Of a stretch of DNA of 64,000 bases, positions 17,771 through 26,595 are shown piece by piece. Where the stretch lies: assembly GCA_039029275.1 (NCBI GenBank), contig JBCCGL010000004.1:1-64000 (forward strand), given 5' to 3'. The stretch comes from JBCCGL01 sp039029275. Its GTDB lineage: Bacteria > Pseudomonadota > Gammaproteobacteria > JBCCGL01. The translations under genes and the position numbers were made by a program. The notes beneath the pieces were generated by a model. The model saw only the letters and a list, made by a program, of their open reading frames with translations. It did no database searches and had not been told where the DNA came from. Positions within the stretch are counted from its first letter, which is position 1. Each line of letters begins with the position of its first letter.

Positions 17771-19023
17771 GTGGTCACGCGCCGCGATGATCGAGTAGAC
17801 ACGGCAAACAGTACCACGAACCCGAACAGCAGCAAGCCCAAAAAAGCAAGCAACGGTGGTTCACCCATCTCGGTAAACAGATTTCTGCTCACGGCGCTGT
17901 CGTATTGCGCGCCTGTATCCGCCATAGCGGCGATAGCCGCTTTCTCATCCGGGGTCCACAGATAATTCGATGCGTTCAGCGTGTTAGAAAAAAAGCGTTC
18001 GACAATCTCATTTTCTGCAAACGCGATGGTCGCCAGATCACGGCGAACCTCGTCGCTGTATTCATCGCTCTGGCTGCGTACTACGTGCAAATCCCGACGA
18101 AAAAAATGCACGCGCAGCTCGTGCAAAAACGGGTCATTGACGGGCGTGTATTTTTGCAAAAACTCCCTGTAGCTGCGTCGTTCGATAAATTGATCGAGAA
18201 TCACTGCGGCAGACTCTGCGCGCGTTCGATCCTGAGTGCGCAGCTCATCTGCTGCCAGGCGAGAGCGAAAAACGAGATTGCCGTCGCGATACTTGTACCC
18301 ATACTCCCACATCACTCCACCGCTGCTCGCAAGAAATTCAAGCGCGGGAATTTTTTGCGTATACCACGCGATTCGCGCCGGTGTGTTGAGCACGGTTAGC
18401 AGTGATAAAACCACTGTTGCAATGCCGATCAATGACAAATAGCGATACTCGTGCAAGGCGGGCAAACGCGACAGATTCGCGGGTCGAATGCCAAGCGCAA
18501 CTGCCACAACCACTAGCGCGGCGGCGCTGGCATCCAGGCCAATATCCTTAAAACCCCAGTAGCGACCTGGGGTCGCCCACTGCACGGACTCGTCAAGCAT
18601 TCCGACGGCCAAAACGATCAGGAAACTGCTGAGGTAAACCGTGTAGTTTGTGTGTGTAAACGCAAGCGCTCGAATCAGCAACAACGTCAGCAAACCGTAT
18701 TCAACGAAATGCAATGCCTCTTCTGGATTGCCGCGCAGCGTGTAGATGTAATATAAAAATGTGCTGGTCGCGCACACAAGTACTAAATGGCGGATCACGC
18801 CACCCCCGGAACTGCGAATATTGCGCCACGCGAAAGCAAATGCAATGGCGCCAGATGCAATCGTCACGACCGCAAACGCACCGCGACCAAAACTCTCTGC
18901 CACGAACGATTGCAACGCGCGGGCGATCGGCACCGCTGCAAAAATAGCGGCAATGCAAAGTCCGACCCACAGCCACGCGAGGATTAATCCGGTGCGATTG
19001 CTGGATGAGTAGTGCTGTGTCAT
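17767..19023 (-). CDS. VanZ-like membrane protein with extra C-terminal periplasmic domain
   Basis: The protein has 418 residues. The N-terminal half has about six membrane helices carrying VanZ-family signatures (HFVEYGLLTLLL, DESVQWATPGRYWGFKDIGLD). About 160 soluble residues follow, rich in Arg, Asp and Glu (about 225-385), with a final membrane helix near 390-410. Typical VanZ proteins are 120-200 residues, so the long soluble segment is unusual. Function of VanZ-like proteins is poorly known (envelope, glycopeptide tolerance). It overlaps the downstream phosphoesterase gene by 4 bp, which suggests the two act together. Confidence 0.78.
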   Translation of the reverse strand: MTQHYSSSNRTGLILAWLWVGLCIAAIFAAVPIARALQSFVAESFGRGAFAVVTIASGAIAFAFAWRNIRSSGGGVIRHLVLVCATSTFLYYIYTLRGNPEEALHFVEYGLLTLLLIRALAFTHTNYTVYLSSFLIVLAVGMLDESVQWATPGRYWGFKDIGLDASAAALVVVAVALGIRPANLSRLPALHEYRYLSLIGIATVVLSLLTVLNTPARIAWYTQKIPALEFLASSGGVMWEYGYKYRDGNLVFRSRLAADELRTQDRTRAESAAVILDQFIERRSYREFLQKYTPVNDPFLHELRVHFFRRDLHVVRSQSDEYSDEVRRDLATIAFAENEIVERFFSNTLNASNYLWTPDEKAAIAAMADTGAQYDSAVSRNLFTEMGEPPLLAFLGLLLFGFVVLFAVSTRSSRRVTT

Positions 19024-19096
19024 ATGCGGGTAAGCTGGCTGCGTTCAACTCGCCATGTTCGGGGAAAGTTTTCCGGATGCGATGACATTGTTCGAT

Positions 19097-20023
19097 TCAT
19101 GTGTTGGCAACTGACACTGATGACCGGCTGTATCCGAACACCACTTCGACGAGGCCAGCTAGAACAATCGCAGCCGCGCCGACCCACTGCAGTAACTGCA
19201 TTGATTCTTCTGGCAGCAGGATTGACGCGCTAATCACAGCAACGATCACTTCAGTCATGGTAAGAATCCCTACGCGGCCAGGAAACAAAACCTGCGATAT
19301 TCGAAAAATGATGCAAAAGCACGGCAGCAGCACGAAAACTGACCAAAACGCAGCAGTAATAAAAGTCTGTTGTAACAACTCGACCTGCGGTACGGGATCA
19401 GCGTAAAGACCCATGGCAAATACCAGGGAAAACCCCGTCGTCGCGATAAATATAATCGTGGCCAGCGGCACAATCGGAATCCGTGGCCAGCGATTTAATG
19501 TGGCAATACCAAACGCCCAGAACACACCGGAAAGTAAACTATACAGATCACCAATGTTGATTGGATGTGTGGACGAGCCGTCGTCATATAGAAGCAAAAA
19601 CAGACCAAAAAAAGCCACGACGATGGCGACAATTCGGGCGCGCGTCAGCTTTTCAGAAAGCCACAGCACGCCCAAAATCGTCGACCAGACCGGCGTCAGG
19701 TAATACAGCATCGTCGCACGAATCACGGTAGTTTCGACCAGTCCGTTGGCGTAGAACGTAAACGCGAGTCCGATCATCACCGCCGCAGTCAAAGTCGGCC
19801 AAAACATCCCAAGCAGTTTTCGCCAGTGCAAAATCAATAGCGGGCACAAAACCAGAAGCGGACACACGTTGAAGTACACGACTGCCCAGGAGCCGGTGAT
19901 TCCAACCTCTTCAATTGTGCGCAAAGGGTACCAATACACGCCCCAGGCAGCTGCACTGAATGCAAGCAGCACGCTCAGCGTTGTGTCTGAATACGTTTTC
20001 GCGGGGGCAATATTGCTCAGCAT
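19097..20023 (-). CDS. EamA/DMT-family transporter
   Basis: This is an inner-membrane protein of 308 residues with ten hydrophobic segments in two EamA halves (AWGVYWYPLRTIEEVG at the start, a second half from about residue 155). The frame extends to 20086, but the ATG at 20023 directly precedes the hydrophilic leader and first helix, so the extra 21 residues are probably not translated. The family exports amino acids or metabolites; the substrate is unknown. It is divergent from the BetI-like repressor, 152 bp away, so the repressor could control it. Confidence 0.82.
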   Translation of the reverse strand: MLSNIAPAKTYSDTTLSVLLAFSAAAWGVYWYPLRTIEEVGITGSWAVVYFNVCPLLVLCPLLILHWRKLLGMFWPTLTAAVMIGLAFTFYANGLVETTVIRATMLYYLTPVWSTILGVLWLSEKLTRARIVAIVVAFFGLFLLLYDDGSSTHPINIGDLYSLLSGVFWAFGIATLNRWPRIPIVPLATIIFIATTGFSLVFAMGLYADPVPQVELLQQTFITAAFWSVFVLLPCFCIIFRISQVLFPGRVGILTMTEVIVAVISASILLPEESMQLLQWVGAAAIVLAGLVEVVFGYSRSSVSVANT

Positions 20024-20175
20024 AATGTTTGTTAATGCGGGATGTAGCCGTGATCGTCGTCGATTCGCGTCGGCACTACAAGCCATTGTTTGGGCTTGAA
20101 CGAATACCCTCGGTTAATTAAACTGGCATTTAATTAAACGCACATTTGATAAAAATAATCCAAGAGGTGAACGAC

Positions 20176-20838
20176 GTGCCCAAACTCGGCATGGCCGAAA
20201 TTCGAAAACCACAGCTTATCGATGCCACCATGCGCGCCATCGACAGCGTCGGACTCGCGAGGGCGAATGTCACGACCATAAGCGGCTACGCGGGTGTGAC
20301 CCCTGCGATTATCAATCACTACTTTGGCGGTAAAGACGGCTTGCTGGCTGCCACCATGCGCGAGATTCTCGAAATTCACCGCAAGTCAGTGCGCGAGCAA
20401 CTCGCTCGCATTCCACACGATGACGTAGTCGGGCGGATAATGGCAATTGTTGGGGGAAATTTCTCGAAGCGCTACACCAACAGCCCCGTGGTCAAAACCT
20501 GGTTAACCTTCTGGGCACAGGCGATGCATGAACCGATGCTCTCCAGACTGCAGCAGGTTAATGAAAGGCGTTTGTTGTCGCACCTGAAGCTTGAATTGAA
20601 ACGGGTTCTACCCCCCGATCGAGCCTTGCTCGTGGCACGGGCGGTAGCCGCACTGATTGACGGAATTTGGCTGCGCGGCGCACTCAACCCGAATGGGATT
20701 GACGCGCGACTGGCGCAGGACATCATCCTCGATTATCTGTCGTTGAATTTGCCGCAGGAGCTGATTCAGCGCTACCACGCTCACAACATACCGGCGGACG
20801 ACGAAGCCGACGCCGTTTTGGTCGCCGTTGAGCGTTAA
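20176..20838 (+). CDS. betI: TetR-family repressor, BetI-like
   Basis: The protein has 220 residues. The GTG at 20176 has AAGAGG nine bases upstream and gives the typical BetI N-terminus (VPKLGMAEIRKPQLIDATM). The helix-turn-helix is in VTTISGYAGVTPAIINHYFGG, very like BetI. The C-terminal ligand domain retains the BetI-like pattern (YTNSPVVKTWLTFWAQA). BetI represses choline-to-betaine genes and is relieved by choline. No betA or betB lies in this window. Instead it is followed by a betaine-type importer, so I infer control of that importer and perhaps of the divergent EamA gene. Confidence 0.82.
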   Translation: MPKLGMAEIRKPQLIDATMRAIDSVGLARANVTTISGYAGVTPAIINHYFGGKDGLLAATMREILEIHRKSVREQLARIPHDDVVGRIMAIVGGNFSKRYTNSPVVKTWLTFWAQAMHEPMLSRLQQVNERRLLSHLKLELKRVLPPDRALLVARAVAALIDGIWLRGALNPNGIDARLAQDIILDYLSLNLPQELIQRYHAHNIPADDEADAVLVAVER

Positions 20839-21075
20839 GAGAATTTCGGGAATCCGCATGCAGGCAGCTTTCGCCGAGCGGGAGTAACCAAGCCCCGAAT
20901 AAGTGACAACCAGACGGCCGCAAGTTCATGCGAATACTTGTTCTGCCCGACGGTTGTTATTAAGCTGGCACCGGATCGATGTAAGTTTGGCGCCTTTTAT
21001 TGGCATTCGACGAGTACCGCAGCGCGGAATCGCGAATTTTATTCAGACGCAACACAAAGCGTGGAGGAAAAACAA

Positions 21076-22014
21076 ATGAAACTTAAGTCACTGGCAATCG
21101 CGGCCAGTCTTATCGTCGCGACCAGCGCCCCGGCAATCTCACAGGCCGACGCAATCAAAATACCGATTAACGAATGGACCGGCCAGCATATTTCGGCGCA
21201 TATCACCGGCTCGCTGTTCAAAAAAGCCGGGTACGAAGTCGAATATATCACCGCGGGTGCGGTACCGCAGTTTGCCGCGATCTCGCAAGGTGACTTGCAC
21301 GTTCAACCGGAAACCTGGACCAACAATGTCGGCGATATTTACCCCAAGGCCGTGGAAAAGGGCGACATCATTGTGCTGGGTTCTCTGGGCTTGAAACCGC
21401 AGGAAGGCTGGATTTATCCACCGTATATGAAAGAAAAATGTCCTGGCTTGCCAAGCTACGATGCACTCTATGAATGCGCGCAGGCATTCGCAGCGGCTGA
21501 CACCTTTCCAAACGGGCGTTTGATCACTTATCCGGCCGATTGGGGTACGCGATCCAAAGATGTTGTCGCGCAAATCGAACTGCCCTTTCAACCGGTCGCC
21601 GGTGGTTCTGAAGGTGCCATGATCGCTGAAGTAAAAAGCGCCTACGCTGCCAAACAGCCCATGCTGATGATGTTCTGGCAACCGCACTGGCTGTTCGCCG
21701 AACACGATATGGACTGGGTAGAGTGGGATGCTGCTGACGGCGAGTGCGTAGAAGAGTCGGGCCAGACGCGTGGCAACGCATGTGGCTTTCAGCAAGCGTC
21801 CATCGACAAAATAATGAGCAAAGACTTCCCCGCGAAATTTCCGGGCGCAGCCAAGCTCTACGAGATGATGTCAATTGACAACACCACCCAAAACGCCTTG
21901 ATGCTTGAGATCGACAACAAAGGTCGCAAACTGGAAGACGTCATTGCTGAATGGGTTGACGCCAACGAAGCGACATGGAGCCCATGGGTTCAGGCTGCCA
22001 AAGCGGCCCAGTAA
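21076..22014 (+). CDS. proX: Glycine-betaine-type ABC substrate-binding protein, ProX-like
   Basis: The protein has 312 residues. The ATG at 21076 follows GGAGG at good spacing and begins a signal peptide (MKLKSLAIAASLIVATSA, cleavage near AISQA). OpuAC-type features are NEWTGQHISAHITGSL, GAVPQFAAISQGDLHVQPETW, and WGTRSKDVV. Trp-rich loops (WIYPPY, MFWQPHWLF, DWVEWD) could form the aromatic cage for quaternary ammonium ligands. It heads a binding protein-ATPase-permease set. Glycine betaine, choline, proline betaine or DMSP are all possible ligands. Confidence 0.88.
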   Translation: MKLKSLAIAASLIVATSAPAISQADAIKIPINEWTGQHISAHITGSLFKKAGYEVEYITAGAVPQFAAISQGDLHVQPETWTNNVGDIYPKAVEKGDIIVLGSLGLKPQEGWIYPPYMKEKCPGLPSYDALYECAQAFAAADTFPNGRLITYPADWGTRSKDVVAQIELPFQPVAGGSEGAMIAEVKSAYAAKQPMLMMFWQPHWLFAEHDMDWVEWDAADGECVEESGQTRGNACGFQQASIDKIMSKDFPAKFPGAAKLYEMMSIDNTTQNALMLEIDNKGRKLEDVIAEWVDANEATWSPWVQAAKAAQ

Positions 22015-22057
22015 GCGCTTGATCTGGTCCTGATACAAGTTAGGGTGTAAACAGTCT

Positions 22058-22081
22058 CGGGCCGGTCATGCGACTGGCCCG
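22058..22081 (+). promoter_or_regulatory. Strong intercistronic hairpin after the binding-protein gene
   Basis: CGGGCCGGTC and GACTGGCCCG form a 10-bp stem (one G-U pair) with a 4-nt ATGC loop, 44 bp after the binding-protein stop codon and 60 bp before the ATPase start. There is no T-run after it. As at 5520-5543, I infer an RNA-stabilising or attenuating element that sets a higher level of binding protein than of membrane components. Confidence 0.6.
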
Positions 22082-22141
22082 AATACACTTCGGCGATACA
22101 AGATTGCCGCAAACAACAATTTCCAAAACGCCGAGTCAATT

Positions 22142-23218
22142 ATGAGCGCGACAAACGACGAGACGATTCTCTCCTGCCGCAACGTATGGAAAGTCTACGC
22201 CGAGGACTCGGCACCGTATTTTAAAAACGAAGTGGGCTCGGCCGACGCTGGTGAACTTGCAACACGCATGCGCGCTGACGGCGCGATTCCAGCGGCGGTT
22301 GATGTCAGTTTTGACGTCCACGCGGGTGAAATCTTTGTCATCATGGGTTTGTCGGGTTCGGGAAAGTCAACCGTTGTCCGGTGTCTTTCGCGCTTGATCG
22401 AATCAACCCACGGAGAGATCCTCCTCGACGGCGATGATCTTTTGAAAAAGTCCGACAAAGAGTTGATCGACATCCGCCGGCACAAAATCGGCATGGTATT
22501 CCAAAACTTCGGGCTGATGCCGCACCTCAGCGTGTTCGACAACATAGCGTTTCCGCTTTCACTGCAGGGCGTACCCGCACCCGAACAGGCCGATACGGTT
22601 CGCCGCGTGATCGAACTGGTCGGTCTTGAAGGGCGAGAGTCCTCATTCCCAACGCAACTCTCGGGCGGACAACAGCAGCGCGTGGGAATCGCCCGATCGC
22701 TCGCGGTAGAGCCCGAACTGTGGCTACTCGACGAACCTTTCTCGGCGCTCGATCCGCTGATCCGAAGACAGATGCAGGACGAGTTTCTGCGCCTGCAAAA
22801 AACACTGAAAAAATCGATTGTGTTCATCACCCACGATTTTCTCGAAGCGCTGAAGATCGCCGACCGCATGATGATCATGCGCGACGGTCAGGTGATCCAG
22901 GTAGGCACCCCAACCGATCTGATTATTAATCCCGCCGACGACTACGTCGCCGAGTTCACCGAAGATGTCCCCATGGTCAGGGTTTTGACCGCGCTCAACG
23001 TACTCGATAGCGACGCGTCTTCAAACGACGAAATGCCGACGTGTGACTGCTACGACAGCGTCGAGAGTATTCTGCCCTTACTCACCAAGCACCGCGACGG
23101 CATCGTGGTGCAGCGTGACAGCGATGCGATAGGTGTCGTCACCGCCGCGAGCGTCATCAAGGCGCTGGCACACACTGATGAAAGCGCCGCTGCAAGCGTC
23201 GCGGAAGCAACTGCATGA
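22142..23218 (+). CDS. proV: Quaternary-amine ABC importer ATPase, ProV-like
   Basis: The protein has 358 residues. The helical N-terminal extension typical of ProV/OpuAA (about 1-60) precedes Walker A GLSGSGKST, Q-loop VFQNFGLMPH, signature LSGGQQQR, Walker B LWLLDEPFSALDP and switch His ITHDFLEAL. The C-terminal about 90 residues contain a single CBS-like unit (DSVESILPLLTKHRDGIVV then IGVVTAASVI), which is shorter than the two CBS repeats of E. coli ProV. It overlaps the permease gene by 4 bp (ATGA). Confidence 0.9.
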   Translation: MSATNDETILSCRNVWKVYAEDSAPYFKNEVGSADAGELATRMRADGAIPAAVDVSFDVHAGEIFVIMGLSGSGKSTVVRCLSRLIESTHGEILLDGDDLLKKSDKELIDIRRHKIGMVFQNFGLMPHLSVFDNIAFPLSLQGVPAPEQADTVRRVIELVGLEGRESSFPTQLSGGQQQRVGIARSLAVEPELWLLDEPFSALDPLIRRQMQDEFLRLQKTLKKSIVFITHDFLEALKIADRMMIMRDGQVIQVGTPTDLIINPADDYVAEFTEDVPMVRVLTALNVLDSDASSNDEMPTCDCYDSVESILPLLTKHRDGIVVQRDSDAIGVVTAASVIKALAHTDESAAASVAEATA

Positions 23219-25305
23219 TCAGCCGCAGCACGGGGCGCGCCAGCACGCTCGACTGGATCTGGCTGGGGCTATTTATCCTCACACTCGTGCTGCTCGCACT
23301 GCGTGATTCGCTCGGTTGGTTGATCGTGTTTCCGGCCGACTGGGTAATTCCCGTCACCGAATGGCTGAACGCGTTTATGGATTGGTGCGTCGAGAATCTC
23401 GGTGCCTACTTCCGCGCGTTCTCGGTGTTTATGGACATTCCCATGAGCGCCGTAAGGGAACTGTTGAACTGGCTGCCGTGGTCAGTGACGTTGGCATTGC
23501 TGACCTTTGCGGCCTTTGCAGTGTCTGGCTGGCGGCTGGCGCTGTTCACATTTTTCGCCGTGCTTTACATGGTGGTGATCGGGTATTGGGCCGAGTCGAT
23601 GAACTCACTCTCGCTGGTGGCGATTTCGGTTCCGCTCGCGGTCGGTATCGGTTTCGGACTTGGCACTCTGGCGTTTTACTCAAAACGCGCGGAGCGCGCG
23701 CTCGCACCAATGATGGATTTGCTGCAGACCGTGCCCGCATTTGCCTATTTGCTGCCTATTTTGCTGCTGTTTGGTTTCGGCCCTGTCGTCGGTTTGATCG
23801 CCAGCGTGCTGTACGCTTTTCCGCCGACGGTGCGCAATACGATGCTGGGGCTGTCGCGCGTGCCGTCAGAGGTCATCGAGGCCGGCGTCATGTCCGGCGC
23901 GACTCCGCGACAACTATTCTGGCGCGTGCGTACGCCAAGTGCGATGAAGCAAATTTTGCTCGGTGTTAACCAAACCACAATGGCCGCGTTTTCGATGGTC
24001 ATCATCGCCTCGATTATCGGCGGCACCGCAGACATCGGCTGGGAAGTGCTCTCGACCATGCGCAAGGCGCAGTTCGGTGAAAGCGTGCTGGCGGGCATCG
24101 TGATTGCCCTGATGGCAATGGTGATGGATCGCATTACGGCCGCAGCAGCGACTGCAGATGCGGGTGAATACACGGTTCACGGTAGTTTTATTTCGCGCCA
24201 CAAAAAGCTCGTTACGGCTTTCTGCATCGGCTTGGCGGTTGCGGTCATTGCGCAGATTATTCCGGCATTGAAAGAGTACCCGGAGGCGTGGGAAATCTAT
24301 CCCGCTCAGTACCTGAACGACGCGGTAACTTATGTTGTTGTAGAGTTTGCCGCCGCGATTACACTGATAAAAACCTGGGCATTTTTCTTTGTGATGTTGC
24401 CGGTGAAAATGGGCCTGGAGAAAACCATCACCCCGTTTAGCTGGGGCTTTGAGTTCACTCCGACGATTCAGGCGATCTACGCGTTCGCTGTTTTACTCCT
24501 GGGTGCGTGGTTTGCGTGGAAAAACGGCCTGCGACGCGGCAGCCTCGTGTTGGCCGCCGGAATTTTACTGTTCTTTGGATTGACGCGCTTACCATGGCCG
24601 ATGCTGCTGGCTATGGCCACTTTATTGAGCTGGCAACTTGGCGGCAATCGCCTCGCGCTGGGCACTTTTTTGGGTCTGGGATTTTTACTCATTGGGGGCG
24701 TGTGGCCACAAACGCTCCTGTCACTTTACCTTTGCGGTCTGGCGGTTTTGTTGTCGTTTTTAATTGGCGCGACGCTTGGCATTTTGGCATCGGAATACAA
24801 CGGGGTTTCTGCATTTTTGCGACCAATCAACGACACCCTGCAGACGATGCCATTGTTCGTTATCTTGATCCCGTTTGTGATGATTTTTAAAATCGGCGAA
24901 TTTACCGCACTGCTCGCAATTATGGCTTACGCGATCGTTCCGGCAATTCGCTACGCCGAGCATGGAATTCGCAGTATTCCGGAAAAAGTCACCGAGGCCG
25001 CAACCGCAATCGGATGCACGCGTTGGCAAATGTTGTGGCGCGTGAAACTGCCGCTGGCACTGCCGGTAATGATGCTTGGTCTCAATCAAACGATTATGTT
25101 CGGCATCGCCATGTTGGTAATCGCTGCGCTGGTTGGGACTAACGGTTTGGGACAACGCGTTTACATCGGCCTCGGCGATGGGGATTTCGGTGTCGGCATG
25201 GTCGCAGGAATCGGTATGGCAATTATCGCAATGATCGCCGATCGATTAACGCAAGCATGGAGCAAAAAGCGACAGGTGGAACTCGGTATTCACGCCAGCG
25301 CCTGA
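23215..25305 (+). CDS. proW: Quaternary-amine ABC importer permease, two fused ProW-like domains
   Basis: The protein has 696 residues, about twice the usual ProW length. It holds two complete permease domains. The first spans about 95-310 (LQTVPAFAYLLPILLLFGFG, then VIEAGVMSGATPRQLFWRVRTP) and the second about 490-690 (LQTMPLFVILIPFVMIF, then VTEAATAIGCTRWQMLWRVKLP). Each has its own EAA loop. The linker (about 320-480) carries more hydrophobic segments. One polypeptide would therefore provide the whole membrane pore. It follows the ATPase with a 4-bp overlap. Fused permeases of this kind are known in the betaine importer family. Confidence 0.88.
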   Translation: MISRSTGRASTLDWIWLGLFILTLVLLALRDSLGWLIVFPADWVIPVTEWLNAFMDWCVENLGAYFRAFSVFMDIPMSAVRELLNWLPWSVTLALLTFAAFAVSGWRLALFTFFAVLYMVVIGYWAESMNSLSLVAISVPLAVGIGFGLGTLAFYSKRAERALAPMMDLLQTVPAFAYLLPILLLFGFGPVVGLIASVLYAFPPTVRNTMLGLSRVPSEVIEAGVMSGATPRQLFWRVRTPSAMKQILLGVNQTTMAAFSMVIIASIIGGTADIGWEVLSTMRKAQFGESVLAGIVIALMAMVMDRITAAAATADAGEYTVHGSFISRHKKLVTAFCIGLAVAVIAQIIPALKEYPEAWEIYPAQYLNDAVTYVVVEFAAAITLIKTWAFFFVMLPVKMGLEKTITPFSWGFEFTPTIQAIYAFAVLLLGAWFAWKNGLRRGSLVLAAGILLFFGLTRLPWPMLLAMATLLSWQLGGNRLALGTFLGLGFLLIGGVWPQTLLSLYLCGLAVLLSFLIGATLGILASEYNGVSAFLRPINDTLQTMPLFVILIPFVMIFKIGEFTALLAIMAYAIVPAIRYAEHGIRSIPEKVTEAATAIGCTRWQMLWRVKLPLALPVMMLGLNQTIMFGIAMLVIAALVGTNGLGQRVYIGLGDGDFGVGMVAGIGMAIIAMIADRLTQAWSKKRQVELGIHASA

Positions 25306-25350
25306 CAAAACGCCAGCATTTTTAAAACCCTCGTTTTTCGGAGCCCTTCG

Positions 25351-26514
25351 GTGAACATTCAGGAAAGCCTCGATATTAATGATACCGTGCGAGTCAGCTC
25401 GCGCGCGTTTGAAGTGTCTCCCTATCTGGAGCGCTATGACAGCCCGGATATGATTCGCGGCATTTACGCGGGCAGGTTCTTCACTATTTATAACGGCGAA
25501 GATCCGGTGCAGAAATACTGGACGCTGCGACGCAAAGCACTCATTTTCGACGTTCCCGAAAAACCGGTCGAAATTACCGGTCCGGATGCGGTGCCCTTTC
25601 TGGAAAAAGTCTTTTCGCGAACGATTTCAACTCTACAAACCGGACGCGGACGCTATGCCGTGGCCTGTACCCCGCAAGGCGGCGTGTTTATGGATGGTGT
25701 ATTGTTCAAGCTGGATGACAGGCGTTACTGGTACGTACAGGCAGACGGCGCCATGGAGACCTGGTTTCTCGCGCATAGCGGCGGGTTTGACGTCACGATC
25801 TCTGACCCGCAATCGCGCGTTATCCAGATTCAGGGGCCGGCATCAATCGCGATTATGCGTGACGCGTCCAACGGCGCGATTGACGAATCGATGAAATATT
25901 TTCACGCAGGATTTTTCAACCTTGGCGGACAGGAACTTTTCGTTTCGCGCACCGGGTTCACCAACGAATTGGGTTTTGAAATTTACTGCAACGGCCCAGG
26001 CACCGATCACCTTGCACTTTGGGATCATTTAGTTGCAGTCGGCGAACCGCACGGCATGGAGTTCTCCAGCACCAAGTGCATGACCGTGCGTCGCATCGAA
26101 GCGGGAATTCTTGGCAACATAACCGATATGGACACAAGTATGACCCCATTTGCCGCAGGACTTGCACCGTTTGTGGATATGGACAAGGACGACTTTGTGG
26201 GCAAATCGGCTCTGGTCAACGCTGACCGCCGCAGTCGATTACTCGGGGTTACGTGCGCGAGCGCCATTCCCGGGCGCGGCAGCGTGGTTTTAGACGATGA
26301 CAAACCCGTGGGAACGCTAACGGCGGGAGTCGAATCCCCGACGCTGGGCTGTGGGGTTGGTTACGTTGTGTTTGACGAGCCCGGCGATTGGAGTGGCCGT
26401 GAAATGCGCGTTCGCATGCCCGATGGACACACGCATTCGTGCGATATTGTCGACCTGCCGTTTTTTGATCCCGAAAAGAAAATCGTAAGAGGTATTGATC
26501 GCACAATCCCCTAA
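25351..26514 (+). CDS. GcvT-fold aminomethyltransferase / demethylase-like protein
   Basis: The protein has 387 residues of the GcvT fold. Visible motifs are KALIFDVPEKPVEITGPDAVPFLEKVF, cited here only for its DxxxKxxEI core, GRYAVACTPQGGVFMDG, and TNELGFEIYC (folate-site Glu/Tyr region). The C-terminal barrel runs from about residue 290. Family members transfer a methyl or aminomethyl group from an amine or sulfonium to tetrahydrofolate. It lies 45 bp after the importer permease on the same strand, so I infer that it acts on an imported quaternary or methylated compound. It lacks the N-terminal features I would expect of DMSP demethylase, so I do not name it DmdA. No gcvH or gcvP is nearby. 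Confidence 0.8.
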   Translation: MNIQESLDINDTVRVSSRAFEVSPYLERYDSPDMIRGIYAGRFFTIYNGEDPVQKYWTLRRKALIFDVPEKPVEITGPDAVPFLEKVFSRTISTLQTGRGRYAVACTPQGGVFMDGVLFKLDDRRYWYVQADGAMETWFLAHSGGFDVTISDPQSRVIQIQGPASIAIMRDASNGAIDESMKYFHAGFFNLGGQELFVSRTGFTNELGFEIYCNGPGTDHLALWDHLVAVGEPHGMEFSSTKCMTVRRIEAGILGNITDMDTSMTPFAAGLAPFVDMDKDDFVGKSALVNADRRSRLLGVTCASAIPGRGSVVLDDDKPVGTLTAGVESPTLGCGVGYVVFDEPGDWSGREMRVRMPDGHTHSCDIVDLPFFDPEKKIVRGIDRTIP

Positions 26515-26595
26515 GAACCGATTCGCTGAGATAAATTTTTTCAAATTAGTTCAAATTGAGCTCGAGGTGGTGAGCATCCTTTTTGATTAACAGTC

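Noticed and set aside
16562..17965. Long plus-strand open frame (467 codons) across the phosphoesterase region
   Set aside because: It lies antisense to well-supported AmpG, phosphoesterase and VanZ genes and its translation has no family features.
22195..22878. Minus-strand open frame of 227 codons inside the ProV-like gene
   Set aside because: Ser/Arg-rich antisense shadow of a gene with all ABC ATPase motifs.
25351..26514. DMSP demethylase DmdA as a specific name
   Set aside because: The GcvT fold is clear but the N-terminal sequence does not match what I know of DmdA; only the broader family is supported.
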